Assembly: GCA_965221585.1 (NCBI GenBank)
Contig: OZ244898.1
Span: forward strand, 2,852,001 to 2,916,000
DNA length: 64,000 nucleotides
Source of the DNA: VXYK01 sp965221585
GTDB taxonomy: Bacteria; Actinomycetota; Acidimicrobiia; Acidimicrobiales; Aldehydirespiratoraceae
Direction of reading: 5' to 3'
Made by a program: the position numbers and the translations under genes. The notes below the pieces were generated by a model that saw only the letters and a list, made by a program, of their open reading frames with translations, did no database searches and was not told the origin of the DNA. Shown here in pieces: positions 17,170 through 25,530 of the stretch (positions are counted from its first letter, which is position 1; every line of letters starts with the position of its first letter).

Positions 17170-18204
17170 ATGAAAGCAATGCTCTACCACGAACCGGGAG
17201 GACCCGAGGTCCTGCAGTACGTCGATGTGGACGACCCCGAGCCCGGACCGCGCGACGTGGTTGTCGACGTGGCCGCCACGGCTCTCAACCGCCTAGATGT
17301 GGTGCAGCGCAACGGTTGGTTCCAGATGCCCGGTTTCAAGTATCCCCATATTGCGGGGATGGACGTGGCCGGGATGGTCTCGGCGATCGGTTCGCAGGTC
17401 GACGAAGTGGCGATCGGCGACCGGGTGGTGGTCGACCCGTCACTGGCCGGTGTGGCCGAGTCCTCCAAGCTTGCGGGTATGGGCGACCTCTACGGTGAGC
17501 TCGGGATTATCGGCGGGACCGTCGACGGCGGCTACGCCGAGAAATGCCTTGCCCCGAGTTCGCATGTCTACAAGGTGCCAGACTCGATGCCGCTGGAGCA
17601 CGCAGCCACGTTCCCGACCTGCTATCTGACCGCGGCCCACGCACTGTTCGATGTCGGGGAGCTTTCCGAGGGCGAGACTGTGATGATCCATGCCGCCGGT
17701 TCGGGCGTTTCCACAGCGGCGATCCAGTTGGCCAAGCACGCCGGCGCGACGGTGCTGGCCACTGCCGGCACCGACGAGAAGTGCGACCGGGCGCTGGAGT
17801 TGGGGGCGGATCATGTGTGCAACAACCGCACCGGTGACGTGACGGGTTTCGCCCGGGGAGTCACGGCCGGGGCGGGTGTCGACATGGTTTTCGATCATGT
17901 CGGCACGGCGCTGTTCGGCCAGTCCCTGTTTGCCATCGGCATCGGCGGGCGGCTCGTCAACTGCGGCAACTCGTCCGGCGATGAGGCGACCATCCCGTCG
18001 CTCGGCTACGTGTTCCACTCGGGGATCAAGATCCTCGGCTCGGACCCCTACCGTCCTGAGGAGTTCGGCCCGGTGTGGGAGACGTTCTGTGAGGGTGATT
18101 TCGAGGTTGTGATCGACTCCGAATTCGCATTGGCCGATGCTGCCGATGCCCAAGCCAAGATGTTGTCGAGCGACTTCTTCGGCAAGATCATTCTCAAGCC
18201 GTGA
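17170..18204 (+). CDS. Zinc-type alcohol dehydrogenase / quinone oxidoreductase (MDR)
   Basis: 344-residue medium-chain dehydrogenase/reductase. The N-terminal GroES-like domain includes NRLDVVQRNGWF and PHIAGMDVAGMV; the Rossmann half has MIHAAGSGVSTAAIQLAKHAGA. The catalytic zinc Cys of alcohol dehydrogenases is missing: the equivalent position reads LNRLD, as in quinone-oxidoreductase and enoyl-reductase subfamilies. It is therefore probably a zinc-independent NAD(P)H reductase of enones or quinones. Start ATG 17170, 27 bases after the permease, same strand. Confidence 0.88.
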   Translation: MKAMLYHEPGGPEVLQYVDVDDPEPGPRDVVVDVAATALNRLDVVQRNGWFQMPGFKYPHIAGMDVAGMVSAIGSQVDEVAIGDRVVVDPSLAGVAESSKLAGMGDLYGELGIIGGTVDGGYAEKCLAPSSHVYKVPDSMPLEHAATFPTCYLTAAHALFDVGELSEGETVMIHAAGSGVSTAAIQLAKHAGATVLATAGTDEKCDRALELGADHVCNNRTGDVTGFARGVTAGAGVDMVFDHVGTALFGQSLFAIGIGGRLVNCGNSSGDEATIPSLGYVFHSGIKILGSDPYRPEEFGPVWETFCEGDFEVVIDSEFALADAADAQAKMLSSDFFGKIILKP

Positions 18205-18214
18205 CCCTGCCCTT

Positions 18215-19315
18215 ATGACCAGCGAGCCGCGGGATGCCCCGTATCCCGAATTGAAGAAGACCCATACGATGGCCTTCAAGGGCCGGCCGTGGACCGACTA
18301 CAAACCTCCACCCGCGGCTCCGGTGTGGGCTGCGATCGAGGGACTCGGCCGCTACTACATTCTGTTGGCTGCGCTGGAACTCGATGTCTTCGACACGCTG
18401 CAGGTAGCCGGCCCGGCCACGGCAGAAGCCCTGGCGGAGAGACTCGATGTGCCCGCCGGCCATCTGGCGACGTTGCTCGACGGTGTGGTTGCTTTGGGGC
18501 TGCTCGACCAGTTCGTAGACGTCTACGAACTGAACGACACGGCGAAGCGTTACCTGGTCAGCGACGGCCCCGCAACGATGGCCGACTTGGTGGCTGTGGC
18601 ACCGGGTCCGCACGAGAACTGGGGGCGGTTGGCCGACACGATCCGCAACGGTGTTCCCTCCACTCCGATCGAGGCCGATCCCGCCGCGTTCTATGTGCCG
18701 CTGGTGGAGGGCACCTTCACCACGATGTTGCGCTGCGCTAGCCGTGCCGACCTGAAGATCCGCTACTCGGCGATGGACGCGCCTCGGGTGCTCGATCTCG
18801 GGGCGGGCGGGGCACCCTGGTCGATTGCCGTTCTGACCGCCTGCCCGCAGGGCAGCGCGGTGATCAACGACCTGCCCGGCATCATCGACGTGGCCGCGGC
18901 CAAGACTGCCGAGCACGGTGTGGCCGACCGCTGCGAACTGCGCCCCGGCGACTTCCACACAATTGACATCGAGGAGGCCGCCTACGACATCGTGGTGCTC
19001 GGGCATGTCTGCCGGACCGAGGGCGCAGACGGTGCCCGCCACCTCATTGCGCGGGCCTTCGACGCGCTGAAGCCTCAGGGTCGGTTGCTGCTGGCTGACT
19101 ACTTCACCGATTCAGAGCGCAAGTTCAACCCGCATGCGGTGATCATGGGCACCACCATGATGGCCAGCACCAGGAGGGGTTCGACCTTCACACACCAGCA
19201 GTTCTCCGAGTGGCTGCGTGACGCCGGTTTCGCCCACATCCGTCTCATCGAACCCATCGGTTTCCAGCAGTGCTTCGTAGCCACCCGCCCGAACCGGGCC
19301 GGAGGTCAAGGCTGA
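18215..19315 (+). CDS. SAM-dependent methyltransferase (O-methyltransferase, dimerisation domain)
   Basis: About 366 residues. The N-terminal winged-helix dimerisation domain is visible (ALELDVFDTLQVAGPATAEA then LLDGVVALGLLDQF). The SAM site is RVLDLGAGGAPWSI, followed by motif regions GRLLLADYF and FSEWLRDAGF. It matches the plant-COMT-like / O-demethylpuromycin methyltransferase family, which methylates phenolic or related hydroxyls. ATG 18215 is used; ATG 18269 is an alternative. It is the last gene of the same-strand block. A methyltransferase in a unit with demethylase-like Rieske enzymes is notable. Confidence 0.87.
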   Translation: MTSEPRDAPYPELKKTHTMAFKGRPWTDYKPPPAAPVWAAIEGLGRYYILLAALELDVFDTLQVAGPATAEALAERLDVPAGHLATLLDGVVALGLLDQFVDVYELNDTAKRYLVSDGPATMADLVAVAPGPHENWGRLADTIRNGVPSTPIEADPAAFYVPLVEGTFTTMLRCASRADLKIRYSAMDAPRVLDLGAGGAPWSIAVLTACPQGSAVINDLPGIIDVAAAKTAEHGVADRCELRPGDFHTIDIEEAAYDIVVLGHVCRTEGADGARHLIARAFDALKPQGRLLLADYFTDSERKFNPHAVIMGTTMMASTRRGSTFTHQQFSEWLRDAGFAHIRLIEPIGFQQCFVATRPNRAGGQG

Positions 19316-19330
19316 GCGTCAGACAGCGTC

Positions 19331-19858
19331 TTATTCAACGGTCCAGCCGTCGGGGACGCTGAACTCGCCAACGACTTGGTGGGTGTCGTCGTCGGTCTCG
19401 GTGTCGGGAAGGTGCTGCCAGAGCATGAGCTGGTTGCCCCACGGGTCGAGGAAGGAGGCGTTGGCGCCGCCGAACTCGGTCCAGAAGTGGTCCCGCCAAA
19501 GGATGGTGCCGCCGAGTCGGTCCGCCGCCTCGAGGATGCGGTCGAAGGAATCGTCGTCACTGACCAGTATCCAGGCCCGGATGGCACGGCCGCCGGGGTT
19601 CATGTTGGTCGGCTGGGTCGGGGCGGTGTCGGGGTGGGGCCGCATGTTGGCGGCGTTCGACAGGCCCATGTGGAGGTTGCCGGTCGGGCCCTGCGAGCCG
19701 TCGTCGACCTTGAAGTTCTGGCCGGGCACGATGCGGTGGAAGATCCCGGGAATGCGTTCCTCGATCTCCCAGTTGAATACCTCGGCGTAGAACGCGCGGG
19801 CTGCGTCTACGTCGTCTGACGGAAAGTCGACGAATACGAGCGTGTTCGGATAGGTCAT
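19331..19858 (-). CDS. VOC-family protein (glyoxalase/bleomycin-resistance-like)
   Basis: 175-residue VOC protein: N-terminal NTLVFVDFPSDDVDAARAFY and C-terminal ASFLDPWGNQLMLWQH are the typical beta-alpha-beta edges. ATG 19858 follows a good gagagggg site, so the longer frame to 19891 is rejected. It lies convergent with the methyltransferase at the end of the catabolic block and is divergent from the large Ig-repeat gene. The canonical metal His near the N-terminus is not obvious (VFVDFP), so it may be a binding protein rather than an enzyme. Confidence 0.82.
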   Translation of the reverse strand: MTYPNTLVFVDFPSDDVDAARAFYAEVFNWEIEERIPGIFHRIVPGQNFKVDDGSQGPTGNLHMGLSNAANMRPHPDTAPTQPTNMNPGGRAIRAWILVSDDDSFDRILEAADRLGGTILWRDHFWTEFGGANASFLDPWGNQLMLWQHLPDTETDDDTHQVVGEFSVPDGWTVE

Positions 19859-19891
19859 CGTTCCCCTCTCTCCCAGTCTGGACCCGATCAT

Positions 19892-20067
19892 AGCCGAAGC
19901 CTCGTGGGCCGACCAATCTGCCCAGGTAGGAATCAGCCCTGTCAGTACCGATAAACAGCGATAATTATCCTAGACAGAACCCCATCGACCTGGTATCAAA
20001 CAACTAGATCAAAGTGATCGTCGAAATTGATTTCCAACCTAAAGGGTAACAAAAGGGGTGAAGGATA
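19892..20067 (+). promoter_or_regulatory. AT-rich intergenic promoter region of the Ig-repeat gene
   Basis: A 176-base interval that is much AT-richer than its surroundings. It contains a perfect 10-nt palindrome GATAATTATC (19960-19969) that may be a -10 region or operator. A good ribosome site (aaggggtgaaggata) lies directly before the ATG at 20068. Confidence 0.4.
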
Positions 20068-23000
20068 ATGAAATATCCTCACAGTGGGGGGGCGATGCGG
20101 CTGTGTTCGCCGTCTCGGTCTAGAGCAACCAGCCTCGTCTCGTGCGTAGCGGCATTTGTCCTGTTCGTATCGGTGGTGCTGCCCGCGTCACTCGCGCTGT
20201 CCGGCGAAGCGGGAGCTTCGTCCAGTCAGGACGATTGTCCGACCAATGTTTGGGCGGGTTCGCCGGTCGTGCCACGAGGCCTTGAACACGGCGACGAGTT
20301 CAGGTTGATGTTCATCTCTTCGGGGAAACGCGATGCCAATGAGAAAGCACACAACATAAGCCCATACAATGAGTTCATACAGAATTCGATAAGATCTTCT
20401 AAACTCGGAGGCACGTCGATATTTGCTTCTAGTGGATATCTGCGGAACTGCGCTGACGATTTCAGGGCAGTTGTTTCTACGGCAGCAAAGAATGCCAGAC
20501 AGAATACTCAAACCAGAAATTCGGACACAGGTAAACCAATCTATTGGGTCGATGGGAAAAAGATTGCTGACGATTACGACGACTTTTGGGACGGCACCTG
20601 GGATTCCTACCAGCTCCATGACGAGCACGGAAAATTCAGTTACAGCTACGGTGAAGCATGGACAGGAACATGGAACAACGGTTACGCCAATGAAGGCTAC
20701 GAATTAGGCTCAACTTACAAGACATCAAGAATCGAACATGGAAACTACGACCCTCCCTCGTACTATGCTTGCGACCCTGGGCCGCTCACCGACGACAACG
20801 GATATTGCCTTCAAATTGTGAAAGGTAATCCAAAGCAAGTCGGTTTCGGCGATACCTCAATCGGCCAGAGTGGCGACCGAAAGACTATGTTCATCAACAC
20901 TGCTTCCGGGCAACACCGAAGGTCATTGTACGGATTGTCGCCGATCTTCCGGGTTGCGGGCTTCGCCGAGAAGAGTTTGGCCGCCGTCTCGGTAGTCATG
21001 GATTCCGCTGTCCGGATCAATCCACCAACCTTGTCTGCCACGCCGGCCGGGGTCGTCACATACTCAGTGTCTCCAAGACTTCCGGCTGGTTTGAGTCTGG
21101 ATACCACTACAGGAGTGATATCGGGCACCGTGTCCTCATCCTCGGCGCGCCGAACGTACACGGTCACCGCCACTGATTCTGCACACCCAGACCAGAACGA
21201 CTCGTTCACCGTGTCCATCCAAGTGAGGTCGATGAAGTTCAGTCAGCTAACGCTCGGCTCCAACGATATCTTTGTCGGGAGCGACATAAGGTTCAATCCA
21301 CCATCACTGCAGCGCTCTGTCGGAACCGTCACATACTCAGTGTCTCCAAAACTTCCGGCTGGTTTGAGTCTGGATCAAGCGACCGGTGTGATCTCTGGTA
21401 TGCCCACTCGCGCGAAAGTGGGCGTACTGTACACGGTCACCGCCACCGACTCCGCCAGCTCTCCACAGCAGGCCTCGTTCACAATACGGATGAGTGTCAA
21501 AGCCCTGACCTTCGCGAAACAGGAACTAACGGAAGTGCTGACCGACACGAATTCAGACATCCGCATTGAGCCACCACAATTGCCCCAACAAAAAGGGAGA
21601 GTGACATACTCAGCGTCTCCAAAACTTCCGGCTGGTTTGAGTCTGAATCAAGCGACCGGCGTCATCTCAGGCAGACCGACCGAATCTTCAGCGGCAACCC
21701 GCTACACAATTACGGCTACCTCTAAAAGTGGTCCCTGGTCGGGGTCGGCATCATTCTATGTGAAGATAACGGTAACGGATCTCGGCTTCGCCCGTTCAGA
21801 CATTGGCCACTTCGCGGGCACGACCGGAACTAAGTTTCAGATCTACCCACAGGTACCACACAACGACCTTACCGTCCTTAGGTGGTCGGTATCTCCACAA
21901 TTGCCTGCCGGCTTGAGTATTCGAGTGGCCTCAGGAATGATCTTGGGTACTCCAACAGAGGCTTCTCCCCAAAAGGAGTACACGGTGACAGTCACCGAAC
22001 TCTCGTCAATCGCACGAAGCGCATCATACACGTTGACAATCGGTGTGGAACAATTGAGTTTCGCCACTTCTAGCTTAGGCCAGATTAGAGGCACCGTAGG
22101 TTCGGCATTGAGAGTCACTCCTCCGAAACTGTCCCACGCAGAAGGCAAGGTGGTGTATTCTCTTCAGTCTACTTATGGTTATTTGCCGGACGGCTTAACC
22201 TTAAACCCTAGGACCGGGGTCATCTCAGGAGAGCCAACCACAGAATTCTACTCCTACAGCGGACCAGTTCGCGTGACTGCCACTGATTCGTCCGATGTCC
22301 CACAGACTGCAAGTTTCTCAGTTTCCTTCAGAATTGACGGTATGTATTTTGTACCGGAAATAGCTTATCGCCGATGGAACTATTCGACAATCGGTTCGAC
22401 ATTGACCGTCAACCCACCGAAGTTGTTGCACGCGGTCGGTGCCGTGACGTATTCGGTGGCTCCAACCCTGCCTGCGGGTTTGTCATTGGATCCAGCGACC
22501 GGAGTGATCTCCGGACGCCCAACGGAGACTTCGTCGAAGGTCAGGTACACGTTCACTGCTACCGACTCTTCAGACACACCGCAGCAGGCGACCTCGTTCG
22601 AAATTTACCTGTTCGTGATGGGTTTCGCTGAGACGAACTTGGCCGATGTCTCCACACCAGTCGGTTCTGACGTAACGATCGACCCGCCCATGCTTGAGGG
22701 CGGAAGCGGAAAGGCGGAGTACTCGGTCTCTCCACAGCTGCCCTCCGGTCTGGTGCTGGACGCAGCGACCGGGGTGATCTCAGGTCGACCGACTCATGCT
22801 GCAACAGCGACGACATACACGGTCACCGCCAGGACCCCGAATCAGGCGGCCTCGTTCACGACAAGTATCACCGTGACACCCCCCATTCAATTCGGCTGGC
22901 TCGACACGGGTCACGTGTTGGCGAGCGTGGGTTCGGATCTGCAGATCACACCGCCGCCGATCAGTAACGCAGTCGGTGCCGTGACGTATTCGGTGGCTCC

Positions 23001-24180
23001 AACCCTGCCTGCGGGTTTGTCATTGGATCCAGCGACCGGAGTGATCTCCGGACGCCCCAGCGAACCGACTCCGAATGACAAGCCGGTTTGGATCACCGTG
23101 ACAGCGACCGACTCTTCGGATTCTCCACAGTCGTCGTCGTTCATGATACGTCTCGAAATCTCCGCGATCGGATTCCGCAAGTCAACCCTAGGTTCGGTGT
23201 CGACATCGCTGGGTTCCGACCTGACGATCGAACCGCCGGGACTCACCCACGCGACGGGCGAGGTGACCTACACGATTCAACCCGCCCTGCCCAAGGGCTT
23301 GTCATTGAATCCGGAGACAGGCGTGATCTCTGCTCGCGACGCCAAGGCGATGGCGGCAACGAGTTTCACGGTGACAGCCACCGACTCGTCGGCAAGCCCC
23401 CAATCGGCCTCCTTCACTGTAGACATTGAAGTGAGAGACGAAGTGCTTAAATTGTCGGCAAAGGACCTAGCCGGCAGTGACGGCCTCACCGTTCGACTGT
23501 CCGTCAGCAGCAATGCGCCCTCTGCGGTGGTCGCCATCAGAAACCACGGCGAGCCGCGCTTCGCGAGGTTTGCCGACAAGACTTCCAACCCCATCGCAGC
23601 CGACACCGCTCCTTACAGTCTGAACAAGACGGTCGTCGGCCTCATACCGTGCAGCAAGTACACCATCTACCTGGTGCATCTGCCCTCGGAATCGATGACG
23701 AACAAGCAGTTGCGCAAGTCCTGGAAGAGCTTGACGGAACGGTCCGATCCATTGGAGATCTGGACTAAGTCACGTTCGGAGAGCGCGTGTGACGGGGACA
23801 CCGGCGAGGGGTTTCCGGCCCCGAACCAGCCGAATCTCAGCAGTCTGGTTTCTCGACGTGCCGTCTCTGGCTCCGACACACGAGCGTGGCTGAAGTGGCA
23901 GAATCCAGGCGGTGTCGAGACGGTGGTCGTGATCTTCGAAGGTCCCCCCAACTCAGCCACCCATATTGAACGGCTCGCCCAGACTCCGGGATCCAACCCC
24001 AGGGTTGCCGGGTCCAATCAGGCGTTGCTCATCGGCCTGAAGCCCTGCACCGTGTACTACGCGCGGGTTCACGAGAAACACCCGGCATTCAATCCAGTCG
24101 ATGATCAACCGCAAATGTACCGAGGAGCGATGCACAAGACCAACAAGGTCAAGTTCAAGACAACCGGCTGCGACCAGTAA
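20068..24180 (+). CDS. Secreted protein with nine tandem Ig-like (He_PIG) repeats
   Basis: 1370-residue exported protein. A signal peptide spans about residues 20-50 (hydrophobic AAFVLFVSVVLPASLALS). A novel-looking N-terminal module of about 260 residues follows (EFRLMFISSGKRDANEK, GKPIYWVDGKKIADDYDDFWDG, LYGLSPIFRV). Nine putative-Ig repeats of about 90 residues then run from roughly 310 to 1125, each with the hallmark PPxL...VTYSVSP.LPAGLSLD..TGVISG.PT and a terminal TVTATDS. The last ~240 residues look like two fibronectin-type modules with Cys pairs. No LPXTG, lipobox or C-terminal membrane anchor is seen, so it is secreted or non-covalently attached. Its base composition is visibly lower in GC than neighbours. 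Adhesion or surface recognition is likely. Confidence 0.88.
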   Translation: MKYPHSGGAMRLCSPSRSRATSLVSCVAAFVLFVSVVLPASLALSGEAGASSSQDDCPTNVWAGSPVVPRGLEHGDEFRLMFISSGKRDANEKAHNISPYNEFIQNSIRSSKLGGTSIFASSGYLRNCADDFRAVVSTAAKNARQNTQTRNSDTGKPIYWVDGKKIADDYDDFWDGTWDSYQLHDEHGKFSYSYGEAWTGTWNNGYANEGYELGSTYKTSRIEHGNYDPPSYYACDPGPLTDDNGYCLQIVKGNPKQVGFGDTSIGQSGDRKTMFINTASGQHRRSLYGLSPIFRVAGFAEKSLAAVSVVMDSAVRINPPTLSATPAGVVTYSVSPRLPAGLSLDTTTGVISGTVSSSSARRTYTVTATDSAHPDQNDSFTVSIQVRSMKFSQLTLGSNDIFVGSDIRFNPPSLQRSVGTVTYSVSPKLPAGLSLDQATGVISGMPTRAKVGVLYTVTATDSASSPQQASFTIRMSVKALTFAKQELTEVLTDTNSDIRIEPPQLPQQKGRVTYSASPKLPAGLSLNQATGVISGRPTESSAATRYTITATSKSGPWSGSASFYVKITVTDLGFARSDIGHFAGTTGTKFQIYPQVPHNDLTVLRWSVSPQLPAGLSIRVASGMILGTPTEASPQKEYTVTVTELSSIARSASYTLTIGVEQLSFATSSLGQIRGTVGSALRVTPPKLSHAEGKVVYSLQSTYGYLPDGLTLNPRTGVISGEPTTEFYSYSGPVRVTATDSSDVPQTASFSVSFRIDGMYFVPEIAYRRWNYSTIGSTLTVNPPKLLHAVGAVTYSVAPTLPAGLSLDPATGVISGRPTETSSKVRYTFTATDSSDTPQQATSFEIYLFVMGFAETNLADVSTPVGSDVTIDPPMLEGGSGKAEYSVSPQLPSGLVLDAATGVISGRPTHAATATTYTVTARTPNQAASFTTSITVTPPIQFGWLDTGHVLASVGSDLQITPPPISNAVGAVTYSVAPTLPAGLSLDPATGVISGRPSEPTPNDKPVWITVTATDSSDSPQSSSFMIRLEISAIGFRKSTLGSVSTSLGSDLTIEPPGLTHATGEVTYTIQPALPKGLSLNPETGVISARDAKAMAATSFTVTATDSSASPQSASFTVDIEVRDEVLKLSAKDLAGSDGLTVRLSVSSNAPSAVVAIRNHGEPRFARFADKTSNPIAADTAPYSLNKTVVGLIPCSKYTIYLVHLPSESMTNKQLRKSWKSLTERSDPLEIWTKSRSESACDGDTGEGFPAPNQPNLSSLVSRRAVSGSDTRAWLKWQNPGGVETVVVIFEGPPNSATHIERLAQTPGSNPRVAGSNQALLIGLKPCTVYYARVHEKHPAFNPVDDQPQMYRGAMHKTNKVKFKTTGCDQ
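22435..22520 (+). repeat. 86-bp perfect internal direct repeat, copy 1
   Basis: Identical to 22972-23057. It lies in Ig repeat 6 and encodes the VGAVTYSVAP...VISGRP segment. The neighbouring Ig repeats are much more diverged at DNA level. Confidence 0.9.
22972..23057 (+). repeat. 86-bp perfect internal direct repeat, copy 2
   Basis: Identical to 22435-22520, offset by 537 bp and lying in Ig repeat 8. Silent sites are also identical, so the copy is recent (gene conversion or duplication). Confidence 0.9.
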
Positions 24181-24211
24181 TCTCGGTGACGGTCCACTTA
24201 CCCTTGAATCG
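24179..24211 (+). repeat. Possible partial copy of dispersed repeat (right part)
   Basis: 33 nt with about 70% identity to 55407-55439 (aa.cTcGGtGACGG core). It overlaps the stop of the Ig-repeat gene. The match is weak and recorded only because the other half of the same element recurs elsewhere. Confidence 0.25.
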
Positions 24212-24220
24212 CGCTCACCA

Positions 24221-24281
24221 AGAGGCCCCGCAAATTGGCGGATGATCTCCCGCCGCGAACAGCTCGATTTGCGGGGCCTCT
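24221..24281 (+). terminator. Long nested inverted repeat, probable terminator or structured leader
   Basis: Perfect 15-bp stem: AGAGGCCCCGCAAAT (24221-24235) pairs with ATTTGCGGGGCCTCT (24267-24281). The 31-nt loop contains an inner hairpin, GGCGG with CCGCC. It lies 41 bases after the Ig-repeat stop and 15 bases before the next start. There is no U-tract on the + strand, so it may be a bidirectional or factor-aided terminator, or a leader structure for the Rieske gene. Confidence 0.75.
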
Positions 24282-24296
24282 GGCCCGAGCGACCCG

Positions 24297-25520
24297 GTGA
24301 ACGCAACGACAACAGCCATGCATGAGAGTCCCATCCCGTTAGACAGCCTGCGGGCCTCACGCGGCACTTTCGCCGACGCGGTCGGGCTGCCACCGGCGGT
24401 CTATTCCGACACAGAGTTTCATCGCTTCGAGATCGAGGCGGTGTTCGGCTCGGAGTGGCTGTGTGTCGGCCGCTGCGAGCAGATTCCCGATGAGGGCGAC
24501 TACCTCGCCGTCACCAGAGCCGGCGAACCGCTGATCGTGGTGCGCAATGCTTCCGGCGAGATCCGCGCCATGTCTGCGGTGTGCCGACACCGGGGCTTCT
24601 GCCTGACCGCCGACACGACTCGCAGCGACGACGAGATATTCGACCCGCCGCGGCATCTCTCGGGTTCCACCAAGAACTTCCGCTGCCCCTACCACTATTG
24701 GGTCTACGACCTGGAGGGCCAACTGATCGGCGCACCGGAAATGAGTCGCACAACTGGTTTCGACACCGGCTCGGTGCGGTTGCCTAGCCTGTCGGTTGAG
24801 ATCTGGCAGGGCTTCATCTTCGTGAACCTGAGCCCTGATCCTGCGCCCCTCGCCCCGAGACTCCGCAAACTCGACGAGGTCCTGACCACCTACCAGCTCG
24901 ACCAGCTCATCACGGTCGACCCGGCGGTGATCCCCGACGTTCCGTTCAACTGGAAGATCATGATCGAGAACTTCATGGAGATGTACCACAACAGCCGGTT
25001 GCATCACGGCATCCACGACTGGGCGCCTTCATCGGGGGCGTCTTACGCCGAGTACGAGCCGGGCGACGGGGCGATGTTCGGGTTCAACCGGACGCTGGAG
25101 CCGGACGGAGGCTTCAACCCCACGTTTAGGGCGCTTTTCCCGGTGCTGCCCGGCACGACGATCGAGGAACGCCAGCAGGTGCTGTTCGCGCTGGTGCCGC
25201 CGTCGTTGTTGATCGGCATCCAGTCCGATTCGGCGTTCTGGTTCGCGGTGGACCCGACGGGGCCCACTTCTCACGAGTTGTCGATGGCCTATCTGTTCCC
25301 CGAGTCGACTGTGCAGATGCCGTTGTTCGGCGAGTTGCTCGAGGTCGCTATTGCCGGCGTTGCCAACTTCAACCGCCAGGACATGCCGACCAACGTCTCG
25401 GTGCAGCGCGGCATGCAGTCCCGTTTCGCTCCCCGCGGCCGTTACTCCTGGCAGGAGGGCGTGTTGGCCCAGTTCAACTCCTGGCTAGTCGACCACTACG
25501 AGTCCCACGCCGGCCAATAG
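24297..25520 (+). CDS. Rieske ring-hydroxylating oxygenase alpha subunit (paralogue)
   Basis: 407-residue Rieske oxygenase closely related in layout to the protein at 10943-12115. The Rieske motif is CRHRGFC then CPYHYWVY, the iron site is ENFMEMYHNSRLHH, and the shared C-terminus is RGMQSRFAPRGRYSWQEG. About 25 extra residues lie between the two Rieske halves (DDEIFDPPRHLSGSTKN). The GTG at 24297 is used; ATG 24318 is an alternative. It stands alone behind a large hairpin, with no reductase or beta subunit, between a surface protein and a nuclease gene. Confidence 0.9.
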   Translation: MNATTTAMHESPIPLDSLRASRGTFADAVGLPPAVYSDTEFHRFEIEAVFGSEWLCVGRCEQIPDEGDYLAVTRAGEPLIVVRNASGEIRAMSAVCRHRGFCLTADTTRSDDEIFDPPRHLSGSTKNFRCPYHYWVYDLEGQLIGAPEMSRTTGFDTGSVRLPSLSVEIWQGFIFVNLSPDPAPLAPRLRKLDEVLTTYQLDQLITVDPAVIPDVPFNWKIMIENFMEMYHNSRLHHGIHDWAPSSGASYAEYEPGDGAMFGFNRTLEPDGGFNPTFRALFPVLPGTTIEERQQVLFALVPPSLLIGIQSDSAFWFAVDPTGPTSHELSMAYLFPESTVQMPLFGELLEVAIAGVANFNRQDMPTNVSVQRGMQSRFAPRGRYSWQEGVLAQFNSWLVDHYESHAGQ

Positions 25521-25530
25521 GTTGAATGGC

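Noticed and set aside
15830..17179. Minus-strand frame of about 449 aa over the permease genes
   Set aside because: Antisense to two membrane permeases; Gln/Arg-rich with no signature.
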